The notes: a model not told the origin generated them from the sequence alone. Shown: positions 39,707 through 49,017, counted from the first letter of the stretch. The stretch: 64,000 nt of DNA from Sphingomonas baiyangensis (GCF_005144715.1 NZ_SWKR01000002.1:2160227-2224226), one strand, 5' to 3'. Made by a program: numbers and translations.

Positions 39707-40084
39707 TTACTTGATCTCGACGGTCGCGCCGGCGCCTTCGAGCTGCGCCTTGAGCTTCTCGGCCTCGTCCTTCGACACGCCTTCCTTGACGGCCTTGGGC
39801 GCGCCTTCGACCAGCGCCTTGGCTTCGGTCAGGCCGAGCGAGGTGATCGCACGGACTTCCTTGATGACGTTGATCTTCTTGCCGCCGTCGCCGGTCAGGA
39901 TGACGTCGAATTCGGTCTGCTCCTCGGCAGCCGGGGCACCGGCGCCACCGCCGGCGGCGGGCGCGGCCGCAACCGCAGCGGCGGCCGAAACGCCCCACTT
40001 CTCTTCGAGCATCTTCGAAAGCTCGGCGGCTTCGAGGACGGTCAGTTCGCTCAGCTGGTCAACCAGCGCGTTCAGGTCTGCCAT
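39707..40084 (-). CDS. rplL: 50S ribosomal protein L7/L12
   Basis: The 125-residue stalk protein has the N-terminal dimerisation helix [20 protein letters not shown] and an Ala/Gly/Pro hinge (about 40-55). The conserved C-terminal domain has [39 protein letters not shown] and [15 protein letters not shown], which bind elongation factors. It lies 52 bases after rplJ. Confidence 0.99.
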   Translation of the reverse strand: MADLNALVDQLSELTVLEAAELSKMLEEKWGVSAAAAVAAAPAAGGGAGAPAAEEQTEFDVILTGDGGKKINVIKEVRAITSLGLTEAKALVEGAPKAVKEGVSKDEAEKLKAQLEGAGATVEIK

Positions 40085-40136
40085 GATGTTCTCCAGTTCG
40101 TATCGGGTTCAGTGAATAGCCTTGGGACGCGCCGGC

Positions 40137-40652
40137 TCAGGCGGCGTCCTTCTCCGCATATGCAGCAAGTACGCGCGCGATCTGCGCGGCCGGCGCCTGC
40201 GTGATGGTCGCGAGCTTGGTCGCGGGTGCCTGTACGAGGCCCACGATCTTCGCACGCAGCTCATCGAGCGACGGCAGCGAGGCGAGTGCCTTGATGCCTT
40301 CGGCGTCGAGCACCTGCTTGCCCATCGCGCCGCCAACGATCTCGAGCTTGTCGTTGGTCTTGGCGAAGTCGATCGCCACCTTGGCCGCGGCCACGGGGTC
40401 GGTCGAGGTGGCAAGCGCGGTCGGGCCGGTCAGCAGGTCCGAAATGCCTGCGTAATCGGTGCCCTCGAGCGCGATCTTGGCAAGGCGGTTCTTGCTGACC
40501 TTATAGCTGGCGCCCGCGTCGCGCATCTTGTTGCGGAGGTCCGTCGACTGCTTGACGGTCATCCCGAGATTGCGGGTGACGACCACCACGGCAACCTCGT
40601 TGAAGGTGCGGTTCAGCGCGGCGACGGCGTCGGTCTTCTGCGAACGATCCAT
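40137..40652 (-). CDS. rplJ: 50S ribosomal protein L10
   Basis: The 171-residue stalk base protein has [60 protein letters not shown] and a C-terminal helix [10 protein letters not shown] that binds L7/L12 dimers. A GAGGAG ribosome-binding site sits just downstream of a terminator-like hairpin in a leader of about 240 nt, consistent with control at the leader. Confidence 0.99.
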   Translation of the reverse strand: MDRSQKTDAVAALNRTFNEVAVVVVTRNLGMTVKQSTDLRNKMRDAGASYKVSKNRLAKIALEGTDYAGISDLLTGPTALATSTDPVAAAKVAIDFAKTNDKLEIVGGAMGKQVLDAEGIKALASLPSLDELRAKIVGLVQAPATKLATITQAPAAQIARVLAAYAEKDAA

Positions 40653-40663
40653 GCCGGTCTCCT

Positions 40664-40710
40664 CAAAAATGGGTCACCGAAACGATGACCCGGTTACGTC
40701 GGAAACCGGG
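40664..40710 (-). promoter_or_regulatory. rplJ leader attenuator with mutually exclusive hairpins
   Basis: On the minus strand CCCGGTT (40704-40710) pairs with AACCGGG (40689-40695). Immediately after, GGGTCATCG (40683-40691) pairs with CGGTGACCC (40671-40679) around a TTT loop, followed by ATTTTT (40665-40670) and then the rplJ ribosome-binding site. The two hairpins share the GGG at 40689-40691, so they cannot both form. A further hairpin (CCCTC-GGAC-GAGGG, 40724-40737) lies upstream. This looks like an L10-leader-type regulator acting by attenuation or site masking. Confidence 0.65.
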
Positions 40711-40740
40711 CGGGCGCCCGGCTCCCTCGTCCGAGGGGCA

Positions 40741-41079
40741 TGATCGTCTAGCGCCGGCATTGCGGCGACTGGACCCGATGCTGGGCATCGGTGAAACTCA
40801 TTCCCCGTCTCGGCGGGAGATTAAGGACCGGCAGATCCGGCCCACCCGCTGTCTCGGACGGACGCACGCCGCCGGACGGGCCGGTGGCGGGCGAAGCGGG
40901 GCCATTAGCCGATGCGCTGCCGAAGTCAAGCTGCGTGCCGCACTGCCGCGTTAACCGCGATTGCTTCACCGGGCGGCGCTCCGTCCTGCATCGGGACGGC
41001 GCGAATCACCTACTGGAACGCAATGCGCGCCCGACCGATACAGCGTTTGGAAGACCCGATTCGGACGGCGGAGACTGAA
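40741..41079. other. Intergenic region between rplJ and the L,D-transpeptidase gene
   Basis: These 339 bases hold the distal part of the rplJ leader and its promoter candidate (40902-40929), and the upstream region of the plus-strand L,D-transpeptidase gene. I see no convincing gene. A plus-strand frame open from 40912 is continuous with the transpeptidase but has no protein-like character before its signal peptide. Confidence 0.7.
40902..40929 (-). promoter_or_regulatory. Sigma-70-type promoter candidate for rplJ-rplL
   Basis: On the minus strand TTGACT (40924-40929) and TAATGG (40902-40907) are separated by 16 bases. Transcription would begin near 40895, giving a leader of about 240 nt that contains the hairpins next to rplJ. 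The -35 element is nearly consensus. No start site has been mapped. Confidence 0.6.
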
Positions 41080-41688
41080 ATGCGCGCACGGATGCTGGCA
41101 GCAGCCCTGGCAACGATGATGACGGTGGCGATGCCCGCCGCCGCCCAGGCCAAGGGTCCCGAAGTGCGCACCGCGCTCACGTCCGAAACGCCGCTCGTCC
41201 ACGGCGAGTATCTCTGGGACGACAGCGCCACCGCGACCGGTCCGACGCGCATCGTCGTCGATCTCGCGACCGAACAGCTCCACGTCTATCGCGGCGGCGT
41301 CGAGGTGGGGCGCGCCTTCATCCTCTACGGCGCCGATCACAAGCCGACGCCGACCGGCACCTTCCCCATCCTGCAGCGCAAGCGCGACCACATCTCGAAC
41401 CTCTACGGCGCGCCGATGCCGTTCATGCTGCGCCTCACCTGGACGGGCATCGCGATCCACGGCAGCGAGGTCGAAACCAACGCCGCGACGCATGGCTGTG
41501 TCGGCGTGCCCGACGAGTTCGCCGCGCGGCTGTTCGAGATCGCCAAGGTCGGCGATGTCGTGACGGTCACGCGCAACTGGCGCCCCGAGCTCTATGGCGA
41601 GGATGCCGCGCCCAGCCCCCAGCCTGCTCCTCCGCCCGCCGAGGCAGCCGCGCCGATGTTGCCCGAGCCTGACCTCAGCGCGCTGTAG
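41080..41688 (+). CDS. L,D-transpeptidase (YkuD domain), exported
   Basis: The 202-residue protein has a signal peptide (1-24, ending AAAQAKG) and a YkuD catalytic domain (about 55-170): RIVVDLATEQLHVYRGG, GRAFILYG, KPTPTGTFPI, TWTGIAIHG and the active-site THGCVGVP with His138 and nucleophile Cys140. The usual Arg after HGCV is replaced by Gly here. A Pro/Ala-rich tail follows. It would form 3-3 crosslinks or attach proteins to peptidoglycan. GGAG lies 6 bases before the ATG. The frame is open from 40912, but the signal peptide fixes the start. Confidence 0.9.
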   Translation: MRARMLAAALATMMTVAMPAAAQAKGPEVRTALTSETPLVHGEYLWDDSATATGPTRIVVDLATEQLHVYRGGVEVGRAFILYGADHKPTPTGTFPILQRKRDHISNLYGAPMPFMLRLTWTGIAIHGSEVETNAATHGCVGVPDEFAARLFEIAKVGDVVTVTRNWRPELYGEDAAPSPQPAPPPAEAAAPMLPEPDLSAL

Positions 41689-41721
41689 GCAGCCACGCGC
41701 GCGCCGGCTAAGGCGGGCGGC

Positions 41722-42627
41722 ATGATCCGTCCGCTCGTCTTCCTCCTCGCCGCCGCGCTCGCGGGCTGTGCCGCCGGCACGCCGCCACCGCTGGCCGCGT
41801 CGTTCACGCCGATGCGCTGGCTCGCGCTCACCGATCGCCCACGCCCCGCCCCCGACCAAATGATCGCCTATGGGGCAGACGAGTATCAGAAGGTCGATAT
41901 CTGGCTTCCAGAGGGTGCGGGGCCGCACCCCGTGGTGGTCATGGTGCATGGTGGCTGCTGGACGACGAGCATCGCCGATCGCAGCCTGATGAACTGGATT
42001 TCCGCCGATCTGCGCGATCGCGGCGTCGCCGTCTGGAATATCGACTATCGCGGCGTCGATCGCGCGGGCGGAGGCTATCCGGGTACGTTCGCCGACGCTG
42101 CCGCTGCCGCTGATGCGCTCCGCGATCATGCCACGCGGCTGAAGCTCGATACCCGCCGTGTCGTCGCGGTCGGCCATTCGGCGGGCGGGCATCTGGCTTT
42201 GTGGCTGGCGGGACGCCCGCGCCTGCCCGCCGGCAGCCCGCTCGCGGCGCGCGATCCGCTGCCGATCGCGCATGTGGTGAGCCTCGGTGGCCTGCCCGAT
42301 CTCGAAGCCACCGCCACGGCGAGCGACAATGGCTGCGGCACCGAGGTCGTCGGCCGGCTGGTAGGCACCGGGCGTGCCGACCCCTATGCCGACACCTCGG
42401 TCGCGCGGCTGCTGCCGCTCGGCGTACCGCATACGCAGATCGTCGGGCTCGAGGATCGCATCATCCCCATCCGCCTGCCGCGCGCCTTCGATGCCGCTGC
42501 CCGCGCCGCCGGCGACGACGCGACGCTCACCGTCGTGCCCGCCACCGGCCATGTCGAGCTCGTGGCCCCCGAAACCCCCGCCTGGGCCGCCGCCCGCACG
42601 GCGATCGAGAAGGCGCTCGGCCGATGA
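41722..42627 (+). CDS. Alpha/beta hydrolase lipoprotein, kynurenine formamidase-like
   Basis: The 301-residue protein has a signal peptide and lipobox (ALAGC, Cys16), so it should be anchored in the envelope. The hydrolase domain has the oxyanion motif HGGCW (76-80), YRGVDRAGGGYPGTF, the nucleophile elbow GHSAGGH (Ser153), Asp245 in GLEDRIIPI and His277 in ATGHVEL, a complete triad. HGGxW plus GHSAGGHL is typical of arylformamidase/BD-FAE-type esterases. It overlaps kynU by 4 bases, which suggests N-formylkynurenine hydrolysis. A periplasmic location would be unusual for that, so a general esterase role remains possible. Confidence 0.85.
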   Translation: MIRPLVFLLAAALAGCAAGTPPPLAASFTPMRWLALTDRPRPAPDQMIAYGADEYQKVDIWLPEGAGPHPVVVMVHGGCWTTSIADRSLMNWISADLRDRGVAVWNIDYRGVDRAGGGYPGTFADAAAAADALRDHATRLKLDTRRVVAVGHSAGGHLALWLAGRPRLPAGSPLAARDPLPIAHVVSLGGLPDLEATATASDNGCGTEVVGRLVGTGRADPYADTSVARLLPLGVPHTQIVGLEDRIIPIRLPRAFDAAARAAGDDATLTVVPATGHVELVAPETPAWAAARTAIEKALGR

Positions 42628-43829
42628 CGATGACAATCGAGCAAGCCCGCGCACGCGACGCCGCCGATCCGCTGCGCCATCTGCGCGATCGCTTCGTGCT
42701 GCCCGAAGGCGTGATCTATCTCGACGGCAATTCGCTCGGCGCGCTGCCGCGCGCGACGATCGATGCGGGACGAGACATGATCGAGCACCAATGGGGCGAA
42801 CGGCTGATCCGCAGCTGGACCGAGGGCTGGATGGCAAGCCCGGCGCGGATCGGCGGCAAGATCGCGCGCTGGATCGGCGCCGCGCCCGAGGAAGTGATCG
42901 CCGCCGATTCGGTTTCGGTCAACCTGTTCAAGTTCATCGTCGCGGCGCTGCGCCATGATCCGGCGCGCCGCGTGGTGCTGAGCGAGGCGGGCAATTTCCC
43001 CACCGATCTGCACATCGCCGAGGGTGCGGTGGCATGCGTGCCCGGCGCGTCGCTTCGCGTCGTCGAGCGCGATGCACTGGGCGATGCGCTCGATGGAGAT
43101 GTGGCGCTGCTGCTGCTCAGCCATGTTCACTACAAAACCGCCGAGCGCTTCGACATGGGGGCGTGGACGCGCCGCGCGCATTACGCCGGCGCACTCGTCT
43201 GCTGGGACCTGAGCCACAGCGTCGGCGCGATCCCCGTCGATCTGGCGGCCGCCGGCGCCGATTGCGCGGTGGGTTGCGGCTACAAGTTCCTGAACGGCGG
43301 CCCCGGTGCGCCCGCCTTCCTTTACGTCGCGCATCGTCATCAGGCGGCATGGGGCAACCCGCTGTCGGGCTGGATGGGCCATGCCGAGCCGTTCGCCTTC
43401 GCCGATGCCTATGCGCCGGGCGCCGGCATGGAACGCTGGCGCAGCGGTACGCCGTCGATGCTGGCGATGGGCGCGCTCGAAGCCGCGCTCGATGCGATGG
43501 CCGATGTCGATCCTGCCGCGCTCGAGGCGAAGTCGGCCGCACTGTTCGACATGTTCGCCGAGGCCGGCGACGCGCTTGGCCTCGAGTGCATCGTGCCGCG
43601 CAAGGCCGATGCGCGCGGCAGCCATATCGCGTTCCGTCACCCCCAGGCCGAGGCGGTGATGCGACAGCTCATCGCGCAGGGCGTGATCGGCGATTTCCGC
43701 ACGCCCGACGTCCTGCGTTTCGGTCTCACGCCCGCCTATACGGGCTTCGAGGATATCGCACGCGCGACACAGATGCTGGGTGCGCTGCTCGCCCCCGCCG
43801 ATTGCACCGCCGGGCCGGCTTCGGTATAG
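42624..43829 (+). CDS. kynU: Kynureninase
   Basis: This 401-residue PLP enzyme of aminotransferase fold I cleaves kynurenine to anthranilate and alanine. Motifs are YLDGNSLGALPR, the substrate region EHQWGERLIRSW, SVNLFKFIVAAL, LSHVHYKTAERFDM, WDLSHSVGAIPVDL with the PLP-binding Asp, GCGYKFLNGGPGAP with PLP Lys221, and GWMGHAEPF. The ATG overlaps the hydrolase stop (ATGA). Tryptophan 2,3-dioxygenase and other pathway genes are not in the window. Confidence 0.96.
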   Translation: MTMTIEQARARDAADPLRHLRDRFVLPEGVIYLDGNSLGALPRATIDAGRDMIEHQWGERLIRSWTEGWMASPARIGGKIARWIGAAPEEVIAADSVSVNLFKFIVAALRHDPARRVVLSEAGNFPTDLHIAEGAVACVPGASLRVVERDALGDALDGDVALLLLSHVHYKTAERFDMGAWTRRAHYAGALVCWDLSHSVGAIPVDLAAAGADCAVGCGYKFLNGGPGAPAFLYVAHRHQAAWGNPLSGWMGHAEPFAFADAYAPGAGMERWRSGTPSMLAMGALEAALDAMADVDPAALEAKSAALFDMFAEAGDALGLECIVPRKADARGSHIAFRHPQAEAVMRQLIAQGVIGDFRTPDVLRFGLTPAYTGFEDIARATQMLGALLAPADCTAGPASV

Positions 43830-43843
43830 GCGCGCTGTCCAAG

Positions 43844-43873
43844 CCCCGGCGCGCGCTACCCGTGCTGCCGGGG
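43844..43873 (+). terminator. Hairpin between kynU and purC
   Basis: CCCCGGC (43844-43850) and GCCGGGG (43867-43873) form a 7-base-pair stem with a 16-base loop, ending 28 bases before the purC start. GAACCGTTTCTT follows. The T-run is weak, so it is either a poor terminator for kynU or a leader structure of purC. Confidence 0.4.
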
Positions 43874-43901
43874 CGAACCGTTTCTTGAAGGTAACGCCGC
43901 C

Positions 43902-44681
43902 ATGGCACGCCGCCGCCAGATCTACGAGGGCAAGGCCAAGATCCTCTACGAAGGCCCTGAACCCGGCACGCTAATCCAGTATTTCAAGGATGACGCGACC
44001 GCCTTCAATGCCCAGAAAAAGGGCACGATCAGCGGCAAGGGCGTGCTCAACAACCGCATTTCCGAGCATGTGTTCACGCTGCTCGGTAATATCGGCGTGC
44101 CGACGCATTTCCTGCGCCGCCTCAATATGCGCGAGCAGCTGATCCGCCAGGTCGAGATCGTGCCGATTGAGGTGATCGTGCGCAACGTCGCTGCGGGTTC
44201 GATGTCGAAGCGGCTGGGGATCGAGGAAGGCACGCAGCTGCCGCGCACGATCATCGAATATTGCCTCAAGGACGATGCGCTGGGCGATCCGCTCGTTACC
44301 GACGAGCATATCCTGTGCTTCGGCTGGGCGGCGCAGGAGGAACTGCACGACATCGCCGATTTGGCGATCCGCGTGAACGATTTCCTGTCCGGCCTGTTCG
44401 CCGGCGTCGGCATCAAGCTGGTCGACTTCAAGCTCGAATTCGGTCGCATCTGGGACAACGACTTCTCGCGCATCATCCTCGCCGACGAGATCAGCCCCGA
44501 CAATTGCCGGCTATGGGACATGGCTTCGGGCGAAAAGCTCGACAAGGACCGCTTCCGCCGCGATCTGGGCGGCGAGGTAGAGGCCTATCAGGAAGTAGCG
44601 CGCCGGCTCGGCCTGCTCCCTGAAGGCGCCGATTCGGCCGTGCTCGACCTCGAGGTGCATCGCAAGCGCCGGGGGAAATAG
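43902..44681 (+). CDS. purC: Phosphoribosylaminoimidazole-succinocarboxamide synthase (SAICAR synthetase)
   Basis: The 259-residue enzyme joins CAIR and aspartate with ATP. Motifs are the N-terminal [83 protein letters not shown] and [14 protein letters not shown]. The length is typical of the alphaproteobacterial form. It is far from purEK in this window. Confidence 0.98.
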   Translation: MARRRQIYEGKAKILYEGPEPGTLIQYFKDDATAFNAQKKGTISGKGVLNNRISEHVFTLLGNIGVPTHFLRRLNMREQLIRQVEIVPIEVIVRNVAAGSMSKRLGIEEGTQLPRTIIEYCLKDDALGDPLVTDEHILCFGWAAQEELHDIADLAIRVNDFLSGLFAGVGIKLVDFKLEFGRIWDNDFSRIILADEISPDNCRLWDMASGEKLDKDRFRRDLGGEVEAYQEVARRLGLLPEGADSAVLDLEVHRKRRGK

Positions 44682-44722
44682 GCGCAACCGGTGCGTTGGT
44701 GGGATTTGCGCGGCTACCCATC

Positions 44723-44825
44723 CCGTTCGCACTGAGCCTGTCGAAGTGCCGTTCTTCGAAACGGGTAGGAAGGGCCGTGCTTCGACAGGGATCTCCTAAG
44801 CTCGTCGAAGGCTCAGCACGAACGG
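44723..44825. repeat. Inverted-repeat element, copy C, interrupted in the right arm
   Basis: The left arm CCGTTCGCACTGAGCCTGTC (with GAAG, 44723-44746) is intact. The right arm starts CTTCGACAGG (44780-44789) and resumes with CTCAGCACGAACGG (44812-44825). The 22 bases between (44790-44811, GATCTCCTAAGCTCGTCGAA plus GG) break the repeat and carry GTCGAAG, able to pair with CTTCGAC. A small palindrome CCGTTCTTCGAAACGG lies between the arms (44749-44764). The element separates convergent purC and the HerA-like gene. Confidence 0.8.
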
Positions 44826-44851
44826 CAATAGGCGTCTCACGCCACCGCGCC

Positions 44852-46486
44852 CTACCCCCGGAACAGCCCCCCCAGCACGCCGCGCAGGATTTTCGCGCCC
44901 AGCCCGCCCGATCCGCGCTTCGAGCCGAGTACCGCCTTGGTCACTTCGTTGGCGACGCTGCGTCCCACCGCCGATGACGCCGATCGCGTCGCCGACGTCA
45001 CCGCCTTGTTCCAGGGCGACGATGCCGCCGCGCGCTCCTCGGCCTTGCGCTGGCGCTCGGCATCGCGCTCGGCGGCGAGGCGCGCACGCTCGGCTTCCTT
45101 CGCGATGCGTGCATCCTCCTTCGCCTTGAGCGCCGCGGCCTTGTCCGCTTCGGCATCGGCGGCGACCTCGCGCGCGGCGGCTTCGGCTTCGGCCGCCTTG
45201 GCGGTGAGCAGCTCGTGCGCCGATTCGCGGTTCACCGCCGCGTCGTATCTGGCGCCAACTGCATCGGTCTCGACAAGGATACGCCGCTCGACCTCGCTCA
45301 ACGGCCCGGCGCGGCTGCGTGGCGGGCGGATCAGCGCGCGCTCCACCGGGCTGGGCGCGCCATCGGGTTGGAGCAGCGACACCAGCGCCTCGCCCACCTT
45401 CAATTCGGTGATCGCGGTGGCGACGTCGATATCGGGATTGGCGCGAAACGTCTCGGCCGCCGATCGCACCGCCTTCTGGTCGCGCGGCGTGAACGCGCGC
45501 AGCGCATGCTGCACGCGGTTGCCCAACTGCCCCGCCACGCCTTCGGGAATGTCGATGGGGTTCTGCGTGACGAAATAGACGCCCACGCCCTTCGAACGGA
45601 TCAGCCGAACCACCTGCTCGACCTTTTCGATCAGCGCGGGCGGCGCCTCGTCGAACAGCAGGTGCGCCTCGTCGAAGAAGAAGACGAGCTTCGGCTTGTC
45701 GGGGTCGCCGACTTCGGGGAGCGTCTCGAACAGTTCGGACAGCAGCCACAACAGGAAACTGGCATAGAGGCGCGGGCTGGCCATCAGCTTGTCAGCGGCG
45801 AGGATGTTGACGATGCCGCGCCCGTCCTCGGCACAAGTCATCAGATCGGCAATGTCGAGTGCCGGCTCGCCGAAGAAGCGATCGCCGCCTTGGCTGCGCA
45901 GTTGCAGCAGCTGGCGCTGGATCGCGCCCACGCTGGCGCGCGAGACATTACCGTAGCGCGTGGCGATCTCGGCGGCGCGATCGGCGCATTCGGCGAGCAT
46001 CGCCTGTAGATCGTCGAGGTCGAGGAGCAGCAGCCCCTCGTCGTCGGCGATGTGGAAGGCGATCGAGAGCACGCCTTCCTGCGTTTCGTTGAGCCCCATC
46101 AGCCGCGCCAGTAGCAGCGGACCCATCTCCGATACGGTCGCGCGTATGGGATGCCCCTGCTCGCCGAACAAATCCCACAACTGAACGGGACATTCGCGAT
46201 ACGCCCAGTCGGCATCGCCGATCTCGGCGGCACGCGAGGCGAATGCGGCATGTGGCTTGGCGGTGGGCGATCCGGCCATGCCCATGCCCGCCAGATCGCC
46301 CTTCACATCGGCGACGAACACCGGCACGCCGGCGGCGGAGAAGCCCTCGGCCAGTCCCTGCAACGTCACCGTCTTGCCGGTGCCCGTCGCGCCGGCGATC
46401 AGCCCGTGGCGGTTGGCACGCCTGAGTACGAGCGCCTGCCGCGCGCCTTGTGCCGTCGCACCGATGAATAGCTCGCTGTCCGCCAT
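44852..46486 (-). CDS. HerA-like P-loop ATPase (DUF853 family)
   Basis: This 544-residue HerA/FtsK-superfamily ATPase has Walker [17 protein letters not shown] (about 34-49) and the early motif [15 protein letters not shown]. Walker B is [17 protein letters not shown], with sensor and arginine segments in [17 protein letters not shown] and [19 protein letters not shown] long charged Ala/Glu/Arg helix (about 405-490) is followed by a hydrophobic, glycine-rich C-terminal end ([16 protein letters not shown]) that could touch a membrane. The cellular role of DUF853 proteins is not established. No NurA nuclease gene is adjacent. Confidence 0.92.
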   Translation of the reverse strand: MADSELFIGATAQGARQALVLRRANRHGLIAGATGTGKTVTLQGLAEGFSAAGVPVFVADVKGDLAGMGMAGSPTAKPHAAFASRAAEIGDADWAYRECPVQLWDLFGEQGHPIRATVSEMGPLLLARLMGLNETQEGVLSIAFHIADDEGLLLLDLDDLQAMLAECADRAAEIATRYGNVSRASVGAIQRQLLQLRSQGGDRFFGEPALDIADLMTCAEDGRGIVNILAADKLMASPRLYASFLLWLLSELFETLPEVGDPDKPKLVFFFDEAHLLFDEAPPALIEKVEQVVRLIRSKGVGVYFVTQNPIDIPEGVAGQLGNRVQHALRAFTPRDQKAVRSAAETFRANPDIDVATAITELKVGEALVSLLQPDGAPSPVERALIRPPRSRAGPLSEVERRILVETDAVGARYDAAVNRESAHELLTAKAAEAEAAAREVAADAEADKAAALKAKEDARIAKEAERARLAAERDAERQRKAEERAAASSPWNKAVTSATRSASSAVGRSVANEVTKAVLGSKRGSGGLGAKILRGVLGGLFRG

Positions 46487-46552
46487 CTGCCCCGCTCCCC
46501 GGCTGTCAGGGAGCGGAGCATAATGGCGAAAGCCGGCTGCGTCAGCGTACGA

Positions 46553-48091
46553 TTACTCGCCCAGTTCGACCGCGACGAAGCGGCCGACGTTGCGCAGCAT
46601 CACGTACAGCAGCACCTGCCCGCGATTGGCGCGCCGCGCTTCGTTGACCAGCCGCTCGAGATCGGCGGGCGTCGCGACTTCGGTGCGATTGACCGACTGG
46701 ATCACCACGCCGCGGCGCAAGCCCTTGGCATAGGCGTCGCTCGACGGATCGACGGCGGTGATGACGACGCCGCGCGTCGAGGGATCGACGCCGATCGAGC
46801 GCGCGATCGTCGGCGTGAGCGCCTGCACCGCGACCCCGAGCGAAGCGTCGCCCTGTGGCATTGCCGGCGACTGGCTTTCGCTTTCCTCGTCCATCGAGAA
46901 GCCGGCGAGTTCCTCCTCGCTGGGCCGCGTGCCCACGGTGGCGGTCAGCGTCACGCGGCGGCCGTCGCGCAGCACCTCGATGGGGATGCGCGTGCCCGGC
47001 CGCACATTGGCCACCAGATAGCTGAGCGTCGTGTCGGGCGTCACCGCCTGATTGTTGACGCGCAGCACCACGTCGCCGCGGCGGATGCCCGCGCGCTCGG
47101 CCGCCTGCCCCGGCTCGACGCGGTTGATGAGCTCGCCCTGGTTGCGCTCGATGCCGAGCGACTGCGCGATGCCCTCGTCGATCGGCTGGATGCCGACGCC
47201 CAGATAGCCACGCTGCGGCGTCTGGCCCTTCTTGAGCGTCTCGACGATCGGCTGCGCCTGTTCAGCGGGAATGGCGAGGCCGATGCCGACATTGCCGCCG
47301 GTGGGCGAAAGGATCTGCGAGTTGATGCCGATGACGTTGCCCTGCATGTCGAACAGCGGACCGCCCGAATTGCCGCGATTGATCGAAGCATCGGTCTGGA
47401 TGAAGCGGTCATAGGCGCCGAGCTGGCCCGTCACACGGTTGACCGACGAGATGATGCCCGCCGTCACCGAGCCGCCGAGGCCGAACGGATTGCCGATCGC
47501 CACCACCCAGTCGCCGACGCGCGCCTGGTTCGAATCACCAAAGCGCACAAAGGGGAAGCGCTCGCCCTCGATCTTGAGCACCGCCAGATCAGAGGCCGGA
47601 TCGCGCCCGACCACGCGGGCAGTGAACTCGCGCCGGTCGCTGAGCGTGACGGTCACCGATTCGACGGTAGCGTTGTTGGCAGGCGCGATGACGTGGTTGT
47701 TGGTGACGACATAGCCATCGGCCGAGACGATGAAGCCCGAGCCGAGCGACTGACCCTCGCGCGTCGTCGGGCGACCGCCGCCCTGCTGGCCGAAGAAGCG
47801 CTCGAACGGCGTGCCTGCGAACGGATTGCTCTGCACCTGCACGCGCTGCGTGGTCGAGATGTTGACCACCGCGGGCTGGAGCCGCGCGACCATGTCGGCG
47901 AAGCTCATCGGCGCACCCGCGCGCGGCGCGGCGGCGGCGATCGCGCCGGGCTCGTTCTGCGCGGTCTGCGCCGAGGTCACATTGGGCTGGAGCGCAACAG
48001 TCGCGGCGGTGCCGCCCAGCAGCAGGGCCGCGGTAATCCCATAGGCGTAACGCACTCGGTATTTCCTCTCTAGTTCGGACTTGGCATCCAT
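46553..48091 (-). CDS. Do/DegP-like periplasmic serine protease with two PDZ domains
   Basis: The 512-residue HtrA-family protease/chaperone has a membrane or signal segment (about 16-40). The trypsin-like domain has triad residues His133 (TNNHVIAP), Asp168 (ASDLAVLKIEG) and Ser242 (RGNSGGPLFD). PDZ1 has GYLGVGIQPIDEGIAQSLG and PDZ2 lies near ASLGVAVQALTPTIARSIG. It removes misfolded envelope proteins. It lies 44 bases after hflC in the same direction. The ATG at 48091 has GAGGCAAG upstream. The longer open frame continues antiparallel to nothing coherent and was not used. Confidence 0.95.
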   Translation of the reverse strand: MDAKSELERKYRVRYAYGITAALLLGGTAATVALQPNVTSAQTAQNEPGAIAAAAPRAGAPMSFADMVARLQPAVVNISTTQRVQVQSNPFAGTPFERFFGQQGGGRPTTREGQSLGSGFIVSADGYVVTNNHVIAPANNATVESVTVTLSDRREFTARVVGRDPASDLAVLKIEGERFPFVRFGDSNQARVGDWVVAIGNPFGLGGSVTAGIISSVNRVTGQLGAYDRFIQTDASINRGNSGGPLFDMQGNVIGINSQILSPTGGNVGIGLAIPAEQAQPIVETLKKGQTPQRGYLGVGIQPIDEGIAQSLGIERNQGELINRVEPGQAAERAGIRRGDVVLRVNNQAVTPDTTLSYLVANVRPGTRIPIEVLRDGRRVTLTATVGTRPSEEELAGFSMDEESESQSPAMPQGDASLGVAVQALTPTIARSIGVDPSTRGVVITAVDPSSDAYAKGLRRGVVIQSVNRTEVATPADLERLVNEARRANRGQVLLYVMLRNVGRFVAVELGE

Positions 48092-48135
48092 CTTGCCTCG
48101 CCCTTGCTGAACTATGATTGAATATGAACGATCCG

Positions 48136-49017
48136 TCAGTTGCGGCCCTCGAACTCGCGCAGATAGTCGTTGGTGCGCGGTGACAGGATGATCGAGGTGC
48201 CGCCCCGCCCGTCCTCGCCGCCATCGGCGCCGAAACTGTAGCGGTACGACTGCATCGCACGGTAGAAATCGTAGAAGTCGGCATCCTTGCCGAAGCTCTC
48301 GGCATAGATGCGCGCGGCCTGTGCGTCGGCATCGGCGCGGATGATCTGCGCCTGCTTCTGGCCCTGCGCCTCGATGGTCAGCGCTTCCTGCCGCCGCGCG
48401 GTGCCCATGCGGCGCAGCGCCGATTCGAGCGGGCTGCCGGTCGGCAGATCGGCGTGGCGGATGCGCACGTCGACGATCTCGACGCCATACTGCCGTGCGA
48501 CGCGGTCGAGCCCGGCCTGGATATTGTCCATCACCTGCCCGCGTTCGGGGCTGAGCAGTGCAGCGAACTGGCGCTTGCCAAGCTCGTTGCGCAGCGCCGA
48601 TCCCAGGATCGGACGCAGCTGATCGGCCACGCGCTGTTCGGTATTCGACGTGAAACCGGTGGAGATCGCCGCCAGCAGCGGATTGACGACGCGGAAGCGC
48701 GCGAACGCGTCGACCTCGAGCCGCAGCTGGTCGGTCGAGAGCACGGGCTGGTTGTCGAGCTCGATGTCGAGCACGCGCTTGTCGATCCAGATGATCCGGT
48801 CGGCGAACGGCACGCGCAGCACCATGCCGGCACCCGTGCGGCCGAACGCCTCGCCTTCGCGGTAACGGTTCACCGTACCGATCGGCTGCTGGAAGCGCAA
48901 AATCACGGCCTGCTTCGTCTCGGGGACGATCGCCACCATGTTGGCGAGCAGGACCAAGAGCGCGAGCAGCGCGATGCCGATGACGACGGGGCTGCGCCAG
49001 TTGAGCGTGTTCATCAC
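48136..49017 (-). CDS. hflC: HflC, modulator of FtsH protease
   Basis: The 293-residue SPFH/prohibitin-family protein has one N-terminal membrane helix (about 10-30) and the SPFH core (VPETKQAVILRFQQPIGTVN, GMVLRVPFADRIIWIDKRVL). The helical region has LESALRRMGTARRQEALTI and AQIIRADADAQAARIYAESF. It forms a complex with HflK that encloses FtsH in the inner membrane. It overlaps hflK by 4 bases. Confidence 0.95.
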   Translation of the reverse strand: MMNTLNWRSPVVIGIALLALLVLLANMVAIVPETKQAVILRFQQPIGTVNRYREGEAFGRTGAGMVLRVPFADRIIWIDKRVLDIELDNQPVLSTDQLRLEVDAFARFRVVNPLLAAISTGFTSNTEQRVADQLRPILGSALRNELGKRQFAALLSPERGQVMDNIQAGLDRVARQYGVEIVDVRIRHADLPTGSPLESALRRMGTARRQEALTIEAQGQKQAQIIRADADAQAARIYAESFGKDADFYDFYRAMQSYRYSFGADGGEDGRGGTSIILSPRTNDYLREFEGRN

